This document shows, piece after piece, positions 45,641 to 55,689 of a DNA stretch of 64,000 nt. This DNA is from Acheta domesticus (taxonomy: Eukaryota > Arthropoda > Insecta > Orthoptera > Gryllidae): positions 135,176,949 through 135,240,948 of the forward strand of contig JAHLJT010008756.1 of the NCBI GenBank assembly GCA_031308135.1. The letters run 5' to 3'. The notes beneath the pieces are model-generated. The model did no database searches, was not told the DNA's origin, and saw only the letters and a list, made by a program, of their open reading frames with translations. Every line of letters starts with the position of its first letter. Position 1 is the first letter of the stretch. The position numbers and the translations under genes are program-made.

Positions 45641-46700
45641 CTCTCCTTCAAAAGCGAAGACCAAAGCCTGAGGGTGCTACTCTAGGAGGCGCTAGTGTTG
45701 CCGGGTACAGCTGCAGGTTACAGCTCGGCAACTTACGCACATAAAAATTGGCTCATTTGTGAGAAACACGAAAATTATCTTCTAAATGCTCAATTGTTCG
45801 TAATATATACATGTAAGAAACCGCTGAAGAAAGCGCGAAAATTGACGCTATCTTTTGTAGTATTACGCGCCTGCTTGCGTCTCGCGAACCTACGCAACAG
45901 TCACGCACGTTGGAAGCACTGCAATTAGTATTTTAGTTCCTGTAAGAAGGCGATAAGGAGAGCGCGCCACTGTAATGCTCTCCACCACATTATATGGGAG
46001 TGAAAAAGCTCTGCGAGTGACGCGCAGTGGACGCGGGGTGGTTGGTAGAGAAGGGTCTCGAATCGATATTCCTCGCAGCGGGCGAGTGACTTGGGATGCG
46101 AACGGGAATTCTTGCTCCCGCTCTATTGCTACAAATGGGAAGATACCCCGTATCACGTAACGGGGGCCGGTCTTCCCAATCGTATGGGGTATGATGATAG
46201 AGAAGAGTCTCGAGGCGCTATTAGACGCAGCAGGCGAGTCCCGCCATTCGACGCTGTCCTTTCGCCATGTGGTGTCCAACTCGCGCTTTTAGCTTTGGAT
46301 CAGAGAACCCGCGCTTTTAGCTTTGCACCCTAATAGGGTTTCCGCCTGCCGTGATTAACCGCGCCTGGAAACCGAATTTCTCCTTTCGTTCGTGCGTCGT
46401 GTGCCGTGTCTCAGGGCTCATCTGCCGTCCACTGGTGTGGCGCGCTGCGTGCCGAGTCAGACCCACGATAGGGGAATGTTGGGGGAGGCGTTCGGGCGCG
46501 ATCGGCTCTACTAGTGATAGGCGAGTAGTACGCGGAAGTTGCAGAAGGCCATCGCGCCGAGTCTGACTCAAATTCTGACATTTGAATCACCTTGCTATAG
46601 AATACGATCAACTGCGAAGAGATGTGGGGGTAGTGGTTGATGTTTCATGGTTGTGTAAAGTGAAAGCGTTGCTGAGGCGGGCGTTGTGGCTCTGGCGCAG
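45641..46700. other. Intron H-I, rest
   Basis: Holds degenerate copies of the minisatellite near 45980-46240 (GCAGCGGGCGAGTGAC, GCAGCAGGCGAGTCCC), then plain sequence. CGCGCTTTTAGCTTTG-like text repeats twice near 46280-46325. Confidence 0.55.
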
Positions 46701-46830
46701 GCGATGAGGCTGCGGCTGCGAAGGTGGAGGCGGCAGCCTCACGCGCGCCCCGACGCCGCCCCCGACGCCGCCCCCGACGCCGACCCTGACGAGGACGCGG
46801 AGATCGAGCAGGACGCGCCGGAGCAGCCAC
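46701..46830 (+). CDS. Gene 2 exon I: basic helix then Asp/Pro repeats
   Basis: Acceptor ctctggcgcag|, donor CCAC|gtaagc. It starts AMRLRLRRWRRQPHARP in phase 0. Then three DAAP/DADP units (PDAAPDAAPDADPDEDAEIE) and QDAPEQP, ending with one base. The Arg-rich start is IQ-like or nuclear-signal-like, but no full IQ motif is present. Confidence 0.65.
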
Positions 46831-47512
46831 GTAAGCGCCACCTCGCCCCTCCCCACGAACTCACTCGACAAGCGACTTCAGAATACGCCAAATTATACTC
46901 TCCTTTGGAATTATGAACTATGTTTATTCATTTAAGACAAACGTTAATGAATAGGGAGAGGATTTTTATGCCCTAAAAATCTGGAAATATGCTTTTAATA
47001 AATGCATTTATGACATAAGAATTCTAAAATATGCATTTTAATAAGCAATTAAAATTTAAAAAATTCATTTCTTGTGTAAAATACAGGAGAAGCATGCTTT
47101 CGTGATAAAATTCAGGAGAAGCATGCTTGAAATGAAAAGAAATATTCTTGTGCAAACATAATACAATGTACTTTACTTATGTTTATATAATCCTTGACCC
47201 AGATAAAGATTTTTTCAGAAAGATCCCGAAAGGATAGAAACGTTAAAATGGCTACCAATGAGCAAAAATGTGCCTTTTTAAAAAGGTAAGGCATAATTAA
47301 CATTAATATGACTAAATCGTTACAAGTAATTCGACAAAGTATGAGCTATTATAGCTATACTAGTCTTCTGAAAGCTGTCTCATCCCCCACGTCTTGTCAT
47401 ACATTAAAACAATGGTGGTATTAATAGTGAGAATAGGAAGTGATTCGATGACAACTGACAGAAGAGGAGCAACTTTGCTCTGTTGGATGCAAAGAGCTGC
47501 TGCGTGTTGCAG
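46831..47512. other. Intron I-J
   Basis: AT-rich. A short direct repeat (AGGAGAAGCATGCTT, twice near 47085 and 47111). No other feature. Confidence 0.5.
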
Positions 47513-47570
47513 GCGGCCCTGGAGCGACGGGCCAAGGGCTGCCCTGGGCCCGAGAGGCGGAGGGGCAAAG
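47513..47570 (+). CDS. Gene 2 exon J: 58-base micro-exon, frame uncertain
   Basis: Acceptor gcgtgttgcag|, donor GCAAAG|gtaaag. The phase set by exons I and K gives GPGATGQGLPWAREAEGQ. The frame with the highest third-position GC gives AALERRAKGCPGPERRRGK but fits neither neighbour. I keep the phase-consistent reading. If the other is right, single-base errors would be needed on both sides. Confidence 0.45.
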
Positions 47571-47879
47571 GTAAAGGGCGCCTCTGCCCGCTTGGCAGAG
47601 CCCCTCGCGCCACACTCGAGATACTGCTCGCCCAATCCCCAACAGCTAATGTATTCTGCAAATGTTCGCTTCCTTTGTTGTGAGCAAAAGACCAACACGT
47701 GGTGGATAGGGCGAGCACCGACTGTTCGTCGCTCGCTAAACACGAAGCAACTCATCTGCATTACTGCGGATTCGACGAGCAGTCGCTGCTACTCGCCGAA
47801 GACCGAATGTGTAGAGCCGCCTTATGACTGATTCCAAATTCTTGGCTGGGAATAATACTGGTTGGATATTGACTCCTGT
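47571..47879. other. Intron J-K, start
   Basis: Mixed sequence; no supported feature. Confidence 0.4.
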
Positions 47880-48530
47880 GGCTTAAACCTAGGCTTTTTA
47901 TTTTCTCGCTACGAGTAAAGAGAAAGTTATGTAACACTTCACGAAACAAAGGCGATTTTTCGGTAGAAAAACTCTTATTACAGGGCCCTGGTAACGAAAA
48001 TGTGAATAAATCCTATTTCTTAATTTAGAAAAAAAATCCTCTAACACGTGGTGTGGCCAGAGTTCATGTTTTGTGGACCTTTGATGCCGAAAAATCGAGT
48101 CGTTCGTTCGACCGTCTGTCCGTCCGTCCGTCCGTCCGATCGTCTGTCTGTCCGTCCGTCTGTGAACAACGCTAGCGGCTAAACCGTTCATCCGATTTTC
48201 TCCAAAATTCCATTTTCTCCAATCGATCAGGTTGATATCGCGGCCCTTGAATTTGCAACCGATATTCTAATTTCGGGGGGTACTTTACATGAAGCCCCTG
48301 GGACATTTTCAAAATTTTCAAAAAATGGTTCCATCGATTTTGATTAAATATTATTGTTAGATGGGAATATGAAGGAATTTTAAGAGAATGGTGCAAGTGT
48401 CATGTTTGTAGAAAAGCCTGATTTTTCGACAATTGCAAAAGTTCAAAATTTTTTTCGTCGTCTTCCTACAACTAAAATATTAAAGATAGAGATTTTTTCC
48501 CTTAATGAAATCGGTTCTTTAAAGATATAT
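47880..48530 (-). repeat. Copy of the 7200-8600 repeat family (inverted)
   Basis: Inverse of 8020-8600 with the same landmarks: CCGTCCGTCCGTCCGTCCG, GCTAGCGGCTAAACCGTTC, GGGGGGTACTTTACATGAAG (compare TTCATATAAAGTACCCCC) and CGTCTTCCTACAACT. The landmarks keep their order, so this is a true second copy. Confidence 0.7.
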
Positions 48531-49918
48531 TTTGAAATAAGGTCATGTATAATTTTTCGAAAATTTGAGTACTTTTCGCGTAATTTTGCGTCAAAATACG
48601 GGCAAGTAAGTACGTGCTTAAGCGCGTATGTAGTATTCACGGTTGGTGCTCAGAAACGGCTCATCTACCGTGCTGCAACACACATTTTACATTTTTATTT
48701 TAAAGTAGTTTTATCCACTTTGGTTTTGTAAAGTCAAACTTAACGAAACTGAGATTAGTTTTGTAGTAAGAGTTTCTAGAACACAATGTGTTCTAATTGT
48801 GCATTTTGATCGTGAAAAATTACAAGCCAAAATTTTACTGACAAATACTACAAAAGAACTGCAACATGTTTTTAAGATGTCCACTGTATGCATTAATTCA
48901 TCTTCCCTCAGAGCTGCATTCTTATAGTGTGAATGGGCTTCATTCGATAAACTACTTTTCTTCATACGAATCTAGAACACGAGAAATATCTTTCCGATCA
49001 CTTTCTCTATTTGCTACAAAAGCATTCTTATAATCAATATAGGATAGAGTGTTATTCTTAAAACAAGTACGAGTAAAGTATTATTATTTATTATTAAACC
49101 GAACCAAGCACACTCCATAATTGAAGCGGAACACCACTCTTCACGAGCACACGACAACACAGTCTGCGCTGCCCGACTCCACGGCGACAGTTGAAACTTT
49201 AACACTTGAAGCGAACAAGGCGAATGGAACAGGACAGTGTAACGTCGTGGGTAGGGATCTACGCCACAAAGCTACAGACACGAGTGAGTATACACAAATT
49301 TAATTACAAGAATAATTACATTGTTTACAGAACCTCACTTTAAGGTATTTCGTCAGAGCTATCAACTGCAGCTCTCCTCTACACGCGCCTTGCGGCTGCG
49401 CCTACGACTAGCCAATTGGGCCAACACGCAACTCGGCATCTGGGTTGCCTCGGCAGATATCCAATCTGTCCTGCAGTGTTAGAGAAACATTTCACCGTGT
49501 CCGAACTCATCGAATACCTACTCGTGCCTACAGCACTCCGCGCCAGCCTGGGCGAATAAAGTTTTGCGAAGTGTCCGCGAGGAAACCCAAAATTCGTTAC
49601 CCAACGCGGGCCCTTGCGAGACGGCCTTATAAAAGGCCGAGTCACATGACCTCCTGCGTCATCTCTCCCCCCCCCCAAGCGCTGCACTGAGACATCGTCT
49701 TGCCGACGCTGTCTCTTTGCGCACGACACCTCGGCCTCAGCCGCCTCCCCTCCTGGAAGTCCGTCAGCCTTCGGCGTGGCCTTCGTTTGGGTAGCAATTC
49801 TTGCTTTCCCTCAACCCTCTACTTTGCAAGCATCCTGCTCTGGGCAGGAAGCAAGTCCGGGACGCTACAACAGCGCAGTGACCTTCATCGCATTTTCAGG
49901 GCTGAGCGCAAGGGTATA
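48531..49918. other. Intron J-K, middle part
   Basis: The first 500 bases are AT-rich. From about 49090 the DNA is more GC-balanced and contains GGCCTTATAAAAGGCC (a palindrome with a TATA-like core) near 49622 and a poly-C run near 49665. The region could be an old LTR or promoter, but I find no paired terminal repeats and make no call. Confidence 0.4.
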
Positions 49919-50259
49919 ATTTGACCACCAATAGGAATTAAATCATTCAACCCTATACAAATTCCGCTCCTGAATACAGCTATTCTTCTTGCATCAGGAA
50001 TTACAGTAATATGAGCTCATCATAGTTTAATAGAAAATAATTATAGTCAAACCAAACAAGGACTACTATTAACAATCATTCTAGGAGTTTATTTCACCAT
50101 CTTACAACCCTACGAATATATTGAAACCCCATTTACCATTGAAGATTCAGTTTATGGGTCATCGTTCATTATTGTTACCGGATTCCATAGATTGCATGTT
50201 ATTATGGATTCAACATTCCTATCAATTTGTTTAATACGACGTATAATATTCCATTGTGA
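49919..50259 (+). pseudogene. cox3: NUMT: nuclear copy of mitochondrial cox3
   Basis: With the invertebrate mitochondrial code (TGA = Trp, ATA = Met, AGA = Ser) 49922-50257 reads without a stop as the middle-to-late part of cytochrome c oxidase subunit [65 protein letters not shown]. The functional subunit sits in the mitochondrial inner membrane as part of complex IV. In nuclear code the TGA codons stop it, so it is inert. An intact frame over about 112 codons points to a recent transfer. It sits in intron J-K, ending about 18 bases before exon K. Confidence 0.9.
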
Positions 50260-50277
50260 GGCGTGCGTGGCCGGCAG

Positions 50278-50392
50278 ATGGGCGGCGGGGACGGCGGGCG
50301 GCGGCGTGGGGACCGAGGACCCGGCGGCCCGACCTGCCACGCCCACCTTCGTCCTCACTCGCGGTCGCGGTGTCCTCCGCGCCCCCGCACAA
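50278..50392 (+). CDS. Gene 2 exon K, directly downstream of the NUMT
   Basis: Acceptor gtggccggcag|, donor GCACAA|gtaaga. One base completes Arg with exon J. The frame reads [20 protein letters not shown], then [18 protein letters not shown], ending in phase 0. There is no pyrimidine tract between the NUMT and the exon. Any branch site must lie in mitochondrial DNA or in the 18-base gap. Confidence 0.55.
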
Positions 50393-51449
50393 GTAAGAAG
50401 GCAACCACCATTAGAGAATGTTTGCTCAGCCTGATGCTCCTGGTAAATAGGGAGCGGATTTTGATAATCGCCAAAAATGTTCAATAAATGCTCTTAAAAT
50501 GTTTTAAAAGTGCCCTAAAAACAAAGAAAAATGACGTTAAAAAATGTGATCAAAACTAGTTAGGATGAACAATTAAAGCTGTTGGATAATGTAATCAACT
50601 AAAGCGTTTCTGATGTAATCGAGGCTTCTTCCTTTCGTTCAAGTGAACTCTTCTTGCAAACTTTTGGTTTGGACTGTTCTTTACCAGTTCTGCGTCTTTA
50701 ATCATCCCGAAATCCGCTGAACCGGCAATGGCGCTGACAGGCGTCACAGGAACCATAGATTACATACAACGGTTGACATTACATCTTCTGAACAAAGAAA
50801 TCGAATAGGTTACCAGGTATAGGTACTCAGGAATTCTGTTGAGAACATTTCTTGCATCTCGTAAATATTATTTGAAGCAAGTATCATTAAAATGATATTA
50901 AAATCGATTAAATCAGGGGAAAATTCAATAAAATTACAAAAAAAGGTACTAAATGACTTATTAGTGGAAATGGACGAAAAATGCAACAACAGTGACGTAA
51001 AAAACGGGTAATTTCCTTTTGTCGTAACATAAAATAAATTTCTATACTAAATGGCATTGTGCTAAAATGAAAAGAAAAATAACATTTCAATAAAATCCGT
51101 CCCCTACATGCCCCTTTGTGTTTGGATTGTAGAGTATTTCACGTTCTTCTAGATTACTTACGTTGTATACAGAAAGTATTGGACTGTTGCAGCGGAAAAC
51201 GAAAATTTTTCGATAATGCAAAACTCCCTTTCTTACACCCAGAAACACTTCCCAACAATGAGAAGTTATTGGGAGAATTTCAAACGGCTGTATCATGGCG
51301 TTCCATTGTTGCATTGCAACGTGATAACTTCTAAAAGATTCTAGCAAGAGTAGAATTCGATTAACGCACTTAACTAATATTTTTTATCAGTTGTACATGC
51401 CCTTTTTTGAAAAAGATATTTTTTAGGACAGATTTCATTTAACAAACAA
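50393..51449. other. Intron K-L, first part
   Basis: AT-rich DNA; no supported feature. Confidence 0.45.
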
Positions 51450-51960
51450 TATTGTCAATATCGATTTTGCAATATTAATTTTTATTGTTATTAGCGATTT
51501 TTGAAAATACCGAGTTTGCCGAAAACGAGACCAGCACCACTTCCTTTATCGTTGTTTGCTACATACGAGGAAAAAAATAGAGCTGTTTTTGAGAAAGTAA
51601 TTGTTTCAAGATTGCCCATGTTTCACTCAAAATTACACAAAAACTTTTCATATTTTCAAAAAAATTGAACACAACCGCATTTCGAAATATATTTTTGAAG
51701 ACCAGATTTTATTAAGAAAATCTTCGTCTTGAATATTGTAGTTGTAGGAAGACGCCGAAGAAAGTTTGAACTTCTGCAATTTTCAATAATTCAGGGAGTT
51801 CAACGAAAATGCATCATAGTGTATTAAGTGTCTTTTGATCAATCGGATTAAAATGAAAAAAGAAAACATGAAGAAATTTTTGAGAACATTTGGAGAATGT
51901 TGAGGCTTCGTGTGTAAGTTCCCCGAAAATCAAAATGTCCTCAATAATTTAAAAAAATTC
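51450..51960 (+). repeat. Copy of the 7200-8600 repeat family (direct)
   Basis: Matches 7850-8230 in order: GAGCTGTTTTTGAGAAA, GTAGTTGTAGGAAGACGCCG (compare GTAGCTGGAGAAAGACGCCG), AACTTCTGCAATTTTC and ATTCAGGGAGTTC. Diverged but collinear. Confidence 0.6.
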
Positions 51961-52220
51961 GTGTTTTGTCTTGCACAAAAACGATAATTTGCTGTTATAT
52001 TAGAATTCGCGAACTCAAAATAACAATGTTCAATCAGGTAATTTGGGCGAAAATAATGTTTTGACAATTTACAGATCAAACTTGAAGAATACCTCTTATG
52101 AACAACATGACATACTATTCCCATTTTGCCTAGACACCTTGAGACTATGCGAGTGCTCTCCCGTAAAATGTCTTCAGAGTGCAATAGCAGCGTGTTATTC
52201 AGAGGCCACGAATGGCATTA

Positions 52221-52479
52221 CTATAATGCGATTTTTCTAACTTTGCCCCTCAAGGCCACTCAAATCCCATCTTGGTGATGGAATATGTCACGGTATTTCG
52301 CATCTTTCTCAGTCGTTCCGCTAGATTTCGCATGATCGTGACCGTATCAAGCAGTGCTTGCTATCATGCGACTTCTACCGGCAAGACCGAGAAAGGACGC
52401 GAAATGCCGTGACATATTCCATGGCGAAGAAGGGACTTGAGTGGCCTTGAGGGGCGAAGTTAGAGCAATCGCAGTATAG
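52221..52479. mobile_element. MITE family A, copy 2
   Basis: The left end CTATAATGCGATTTTTCTAA and arm CTTTGCCCCTCAAGGCCACT are inverted at the right end (AGTGGCCTTGAGGGGCGAAG, TTAGAGCAATCGCAGTATAG). The arms are about 45 bases long or more. The inner CGCTAGATTTCGCATGATCG is shared in part with copy 3. No ORF. Confidence 0.75.
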
Positions 52480-52645
52480 GGAGCTGATTTCTGTGATTTT
52501 CCATATTTTTCTCCATTGCTTCAGAGCATAGCTAAGTGTAATTTCTCGACACTTGGTTATAATCGGGTGCTTTGTAGATAAATTCCTTGGTGCGTATTTG
52601 ATCCATTCTTCCTGTCGGGGCGTCATATTCGTGTGGTTCCCGCAG

Positions 52646-52775
52646 GGGCCGCTGGAGCCGGAGGGCGAAGGCGCGGGGGCGGGCGGCGCGCGCGGCGTCG
52701 CCCTGCGGCCGCCCGAGCTGCTGGCGCTGCCGCCGGGGGCCCTGCCGCCGGAGCGGAGTGCAGCGCAGGCTCCAG
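52646..52775 (+). CDS. Gene 2 exon L
   Basis: Acceptor tggttcccgcag| in phase 0; it reads GPLEPEGEGAGAGGARGVAL and RPPELLALPPGALPPERSAAQAP. The best phase-consistent donor is CCAG|gtcatt, leaving one base for exon M. The donor is weak, so the 3' border is the least certain part. Confidence 0.6.
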
Positions 52776-53065
52776 GTCATTCAACCACGCACCACACGCT
52801 CCTTCGGCGCCCACCACACGCCTTCCTCTGTTTTAAGTGAATTCGCTCACATTGTAGCATGCTCTAGCTGAGGCACGACCCTATTGATTCCGGGAATATT
52901 GGAGTGTTAATTGCAGTTTTCTCAATGAAGCCGACCGTTTTTGATGTGGCAAACATCAAATTCGAATTCAGAGCCCTCAAAAACATATAGAACCGTTGAG
53001 AAAAAAAAAACTTGCGGAATATTTTCCTGAACCGGGTTTTTTTGACTGAACTAAATCGTCTCAAG

Positions 53066-53302
53066 AAGTGCGGCGCGCGGTGGCGTCAGGCGAGGCGAGC
53101 GCGCGGCCGCGGGACGTGGCGGGGGACCTGGTGCGGGGCGTGGTGGACGCGACGGTGCAGGACGTGCTGCAGCGCGGGCCGGCGGCCCTCTCGCCAGGCG
53201 CCGCCGCCGCCGCCGCCGCCGCCGTCGCCCCGCCCCCGCCCCCGGCCCCGGCCGCGCCGCAGCGAGGGCTGAGGCCCGGCGCGGCCCACGTCCGCCAAGG
53301 AG
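53066..53302 (+). CDS. Gene 2 exon M: amphipathic helix, poly-Ala, poly-Pro
   Basis: Acceptor gtctcaag| (or three bases later), donor AAGGAG|gtgagc. It reads VRRAVASGEASARPRDVAGD, then LVRGVVDATVQDVLQ, an amphipathic helix. Nine Ala, Val and Ala, then five Pro and PAPAAPQRGLRPG follow. It ends with one surplus base for exon N, which starts in phase 0. One base fewer between 53269 and 53302 would give a clean join. Confidence 0.6.
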
Positions 53303-53692
53303 GTGAGCCACGTCACACGACGATACAATACATTTTTTCTTCTCTCATTGTGTAATTCTGTCATTTGATGGCTGCAACCTGTTGCATAACGACACTCATT
53401 ATGATACAGGTTCCTGATCAATCACAGAAAAGTTTACAAACCAAGTATTGACAATTAATCATTGAGAATCGTACTAGTAAATGTTTCATTCAATTGTGTT
53501 CATTAAAATTGCTTTTGATATTATTTTATGCTTGTCAGGTTTAATTTCTTTTATTATTAGTAATTTTTTGGTGGAATATTATTTAAAATAAATTGGGTCG
53601 TTATATCACTTTGATTCTATTTGACTAGTGTAGTATTCCATCACAGACGGATTGGTAACCACAGCCACCTGCGGCAGCATGCGAGGGTAGGT

Positions 53693-53855
53693 TATATTGC
53701 GATTTTCTTAACTGTGCCCCTGACAGGAATCGTCTGTTGACGGTTTCATCCAATTGGGAGCTTGAACGTCACCGTGGTGACATACAAACGCCTTATAAGA
53801 TGGCAGCGAAACAGCTGATTCCTGTCAGGGGCACAGTTAAGACAATTGCAGTAAT
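53693..53855. mobile_element. MITE family A, copy 4
   Basis: The left end ATTGCGATTTTCTTAACTGT and the right end ACAGTTAAGACAATTGCAGT are inverted, each followed by GCCCCTGACAGGAATC or its inverse. The interior matches copy 1 (14991) in GGTTTCATCCAATTGGGAGC. Copies 1 and 4 are one subfamily. Confidence 0.75.
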
Positions 53856-54097
53856 GGGAGCTGTCCGCTAGGTTGCCTTGGCCGAATCCTGCAACGGCAA
53901 CTGCCACGAAACAATTCAATGTAAAAGTTATACTTCCAAATGTTTCAATCCAAAGTATCTGTAGAAAGTTAAAAGAATATCTCCTTAACACTTTCATAAC
54001 ACTTTAGGTTATTTATTTCTAAGTAAGCATTACAGTTTTACAGAATTTTTTCGTTTACATGTAATTTCCCGGAAAGTATGTTTTTGATTTACATCAC

Positions 54098-54271
54098 TTT
54101 TGCTCTCCACGGCTTAATTCTTCTGTTTTGCCCTTTGTACTTTTCTAATCAGTTATACTTGCTTAGGGCCAGAGTTATTAGAACCAGACTTTTGCTCTCC
54201 ACGTTTTAATTCTTCTGTTTTGCCTTTGTACTTTTGTAGGCAGTTATACCTGCTTAGGGCCAGAGTTATTA
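54098..54271 (+). repeat. Tandem duplication before exon N
   Basis: An 80-90 bp unit occurs twice: CTTTTGCTCTCCACG, TTAATTCTTCTGTTTTGCC, CAGTTATAC(t/c)TGCTTAGG and GGCCAGAGTTATTA. The second copy ends about 30 bases before the exon N acceptor and gives its upstream pyrimidine-rich DNA. Confidence 0.8.
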
Positions 54272-54304
54272 AGTGCCCTGTCCAGCTCTTTTTGAATGTC
54301 GCAG

Positions 54305-54446
54305 GCGGATGCGGGCGCGAGCGCGGGCGCGGGCGCGGGCGCGGAGCCGCCGCCGGGGCTGTACGTGCTGTGGCGCCTGACGACGGAGGGCGGCCACGAG
54401 GCGGCGCCCCCGGCTCCGCCCCCGCCCCCACCCCCGCCCCCACCCG
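54305..54446 (+). CDS. Gene 2 exon N
   Basis: Acceptor tttttgaatgtcgcag|, donor CACCCG|gtaggc. It reads ADAGASAGAGAGAEPPPGLY, then VLWRLTTEGGHEAA and a run of about 10 Pro with Ala. LYVLWRLTTEGG is one of the few hydrophobic, fold-like strings in gene 2. It starts in phase 0 and ends with one base, fitting exon P. Other frames give Arg/Gly-rich text. Confidence 0.65.
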
Positions 54447-55319
54447 GTAGGCCAGGGGCGTCCGACTTGAAGCACTCAAGCGCCACATCTAACAGCTTTA
54501 ATATGGCCGCGGACCGTATTTTCTTTACGCGGGCGATCCACACCCGATTTCTTCGTATTGTTGATATCGGCAATTTATCTGGCTGGTCTGAAACGAAGGG
54601 AGGGAGGTGGAACCAAGGTTTGATTTCTGGCGGAACCGAGTTCCGGTACCTCAGGAATAACTATTAAATTATATTATAAATTTATAATTATTCCTAATAA
54701 ATTAATAATTAATTTTGAGGCGCTTTGCGGGACCTACATTTTTTATAAATCAAGTGCTGGGCGGAACCATGTGTGATATAATGTCGTATGAGGCACAACG
54801 CTGTGCAACACAGTGGGATGATTTTGAATTTTAGATTTTTTCTAGAAAAAAACTTAAATCTCAACGTAAAATATTTTTACGTTAAACGGGGTGTTGACCC
54901 CGGCAGAGCGCGTGCGCTAGGCGCACAATGTTCTCGTCCGACATGGATGAAAGGGACTTTCACTCTTGACTAATAACCTTCCGCGGGCCACAATAAATGG
55001 CACCGCGGGTCGTCCCGTTGGCCAACCCTGCGGTAGGCCGTCAGCCAATCAACTGGAACGTCACGACGTCCACAAGTCAGTCGGTCGCCGGGAGGGAGGT
55101 GGACTGCCCGCGGTCCACGCCCAGCGCCAATTGCAACCTCAGTCGCACCCGGAGGGAGCTCAGGCAGGGTGCACGGACAGAATCTACTCTGCTCTCGAAG
55201 AGAGGAAAGGAGCACAAATGCAGCTTGTGCGAGGAGCCTGCGCCTGAGCTGCGCGGCGCGTAAAGTCCGCTCCATCAGATCCCGCGAACGGGAGCAGCAA
55301 CGCGAATGGAAAAGCGAAC
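54447..55319. other. Intron N-P, first part
   Basis: AT-rich to about 54900, then more GC-balanced. No supported exon. Three overlapping ORFs at 54966-55275 have no clear codon bias. Confidence 0.4.
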
Positions 55320-55565
55320 GTGCACGGCAACGCGAACGTGAATGACAACGCGAATGTGAACGGCAAGGCGAACGTGAACGGCAAGGCGAACGTGAACGGC
55401 AAGGCGAACGTGAACGGCAAGGCGAACGTGAACGGCAAGGCGAACGTGAACGGCAAGGCGAACGTGAACGGCAAGGCGAACGTGAACGGCAAGGCGAACG
55501 TGAACGGCAAGGCGAACGTGAACGGCAAGGCGAACGTGAACGGCAAGGCGAACGTGAACGTAAAG
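55320..55565 (+). repeat. 18-bp minisatellite (GGCAAGGCGAACGTGAAC)n
   Basis: About eleven near-perfect copies of GGCAAGGCGAACGTGAAC follow two or three degenerate ones. Because 18 is divisible by three the array leaves ORFs open on both strands. The + one (55320-55688) encodes NGKANV repeats. A degenerate inverted relative (CGTTCCCGTTCCCGTCCTTG) is near 56250. I take it as an intron array, not an exon. Confidence 0.85.
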
Positions 55566-55689
55566 AAACTTGAAAGACGGAAATCTCAGGCGGGCGTTCA
55601 CTACACGACGGGAACGCGAAGGTTCACGGGAATGGGAAGGATGGTCAACATTTTTCTCGGCCGGCACGGGAAGCCTCTAGACCAATGAC

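Noticed and set aside
49370..49900. LTR with TATA-like GGCCTTATAAAAGGCC
   Set aside because: No paired terminal repeat, primer site or polyprotein could be found.
49922..50257. Functional cox3 or a mitochondrial contig
   Set aside because: It is a fragment flanked by nuclear intron DNA and has TGA stops in the nuclear code, so it is a NUMT. A chimeric assembly cannot be fully excluded without reads.
55320..55565. CRISPR-like array
   Set aside because: The units are contiguous with no spacers. It is a eukaryotic minisatellite.
55184..55667. Minus-strand ORFs of FALPFT and HVRLAV repeats
   Set aside because: Shadow of an 18-bp array whose unit is a multiple of three.
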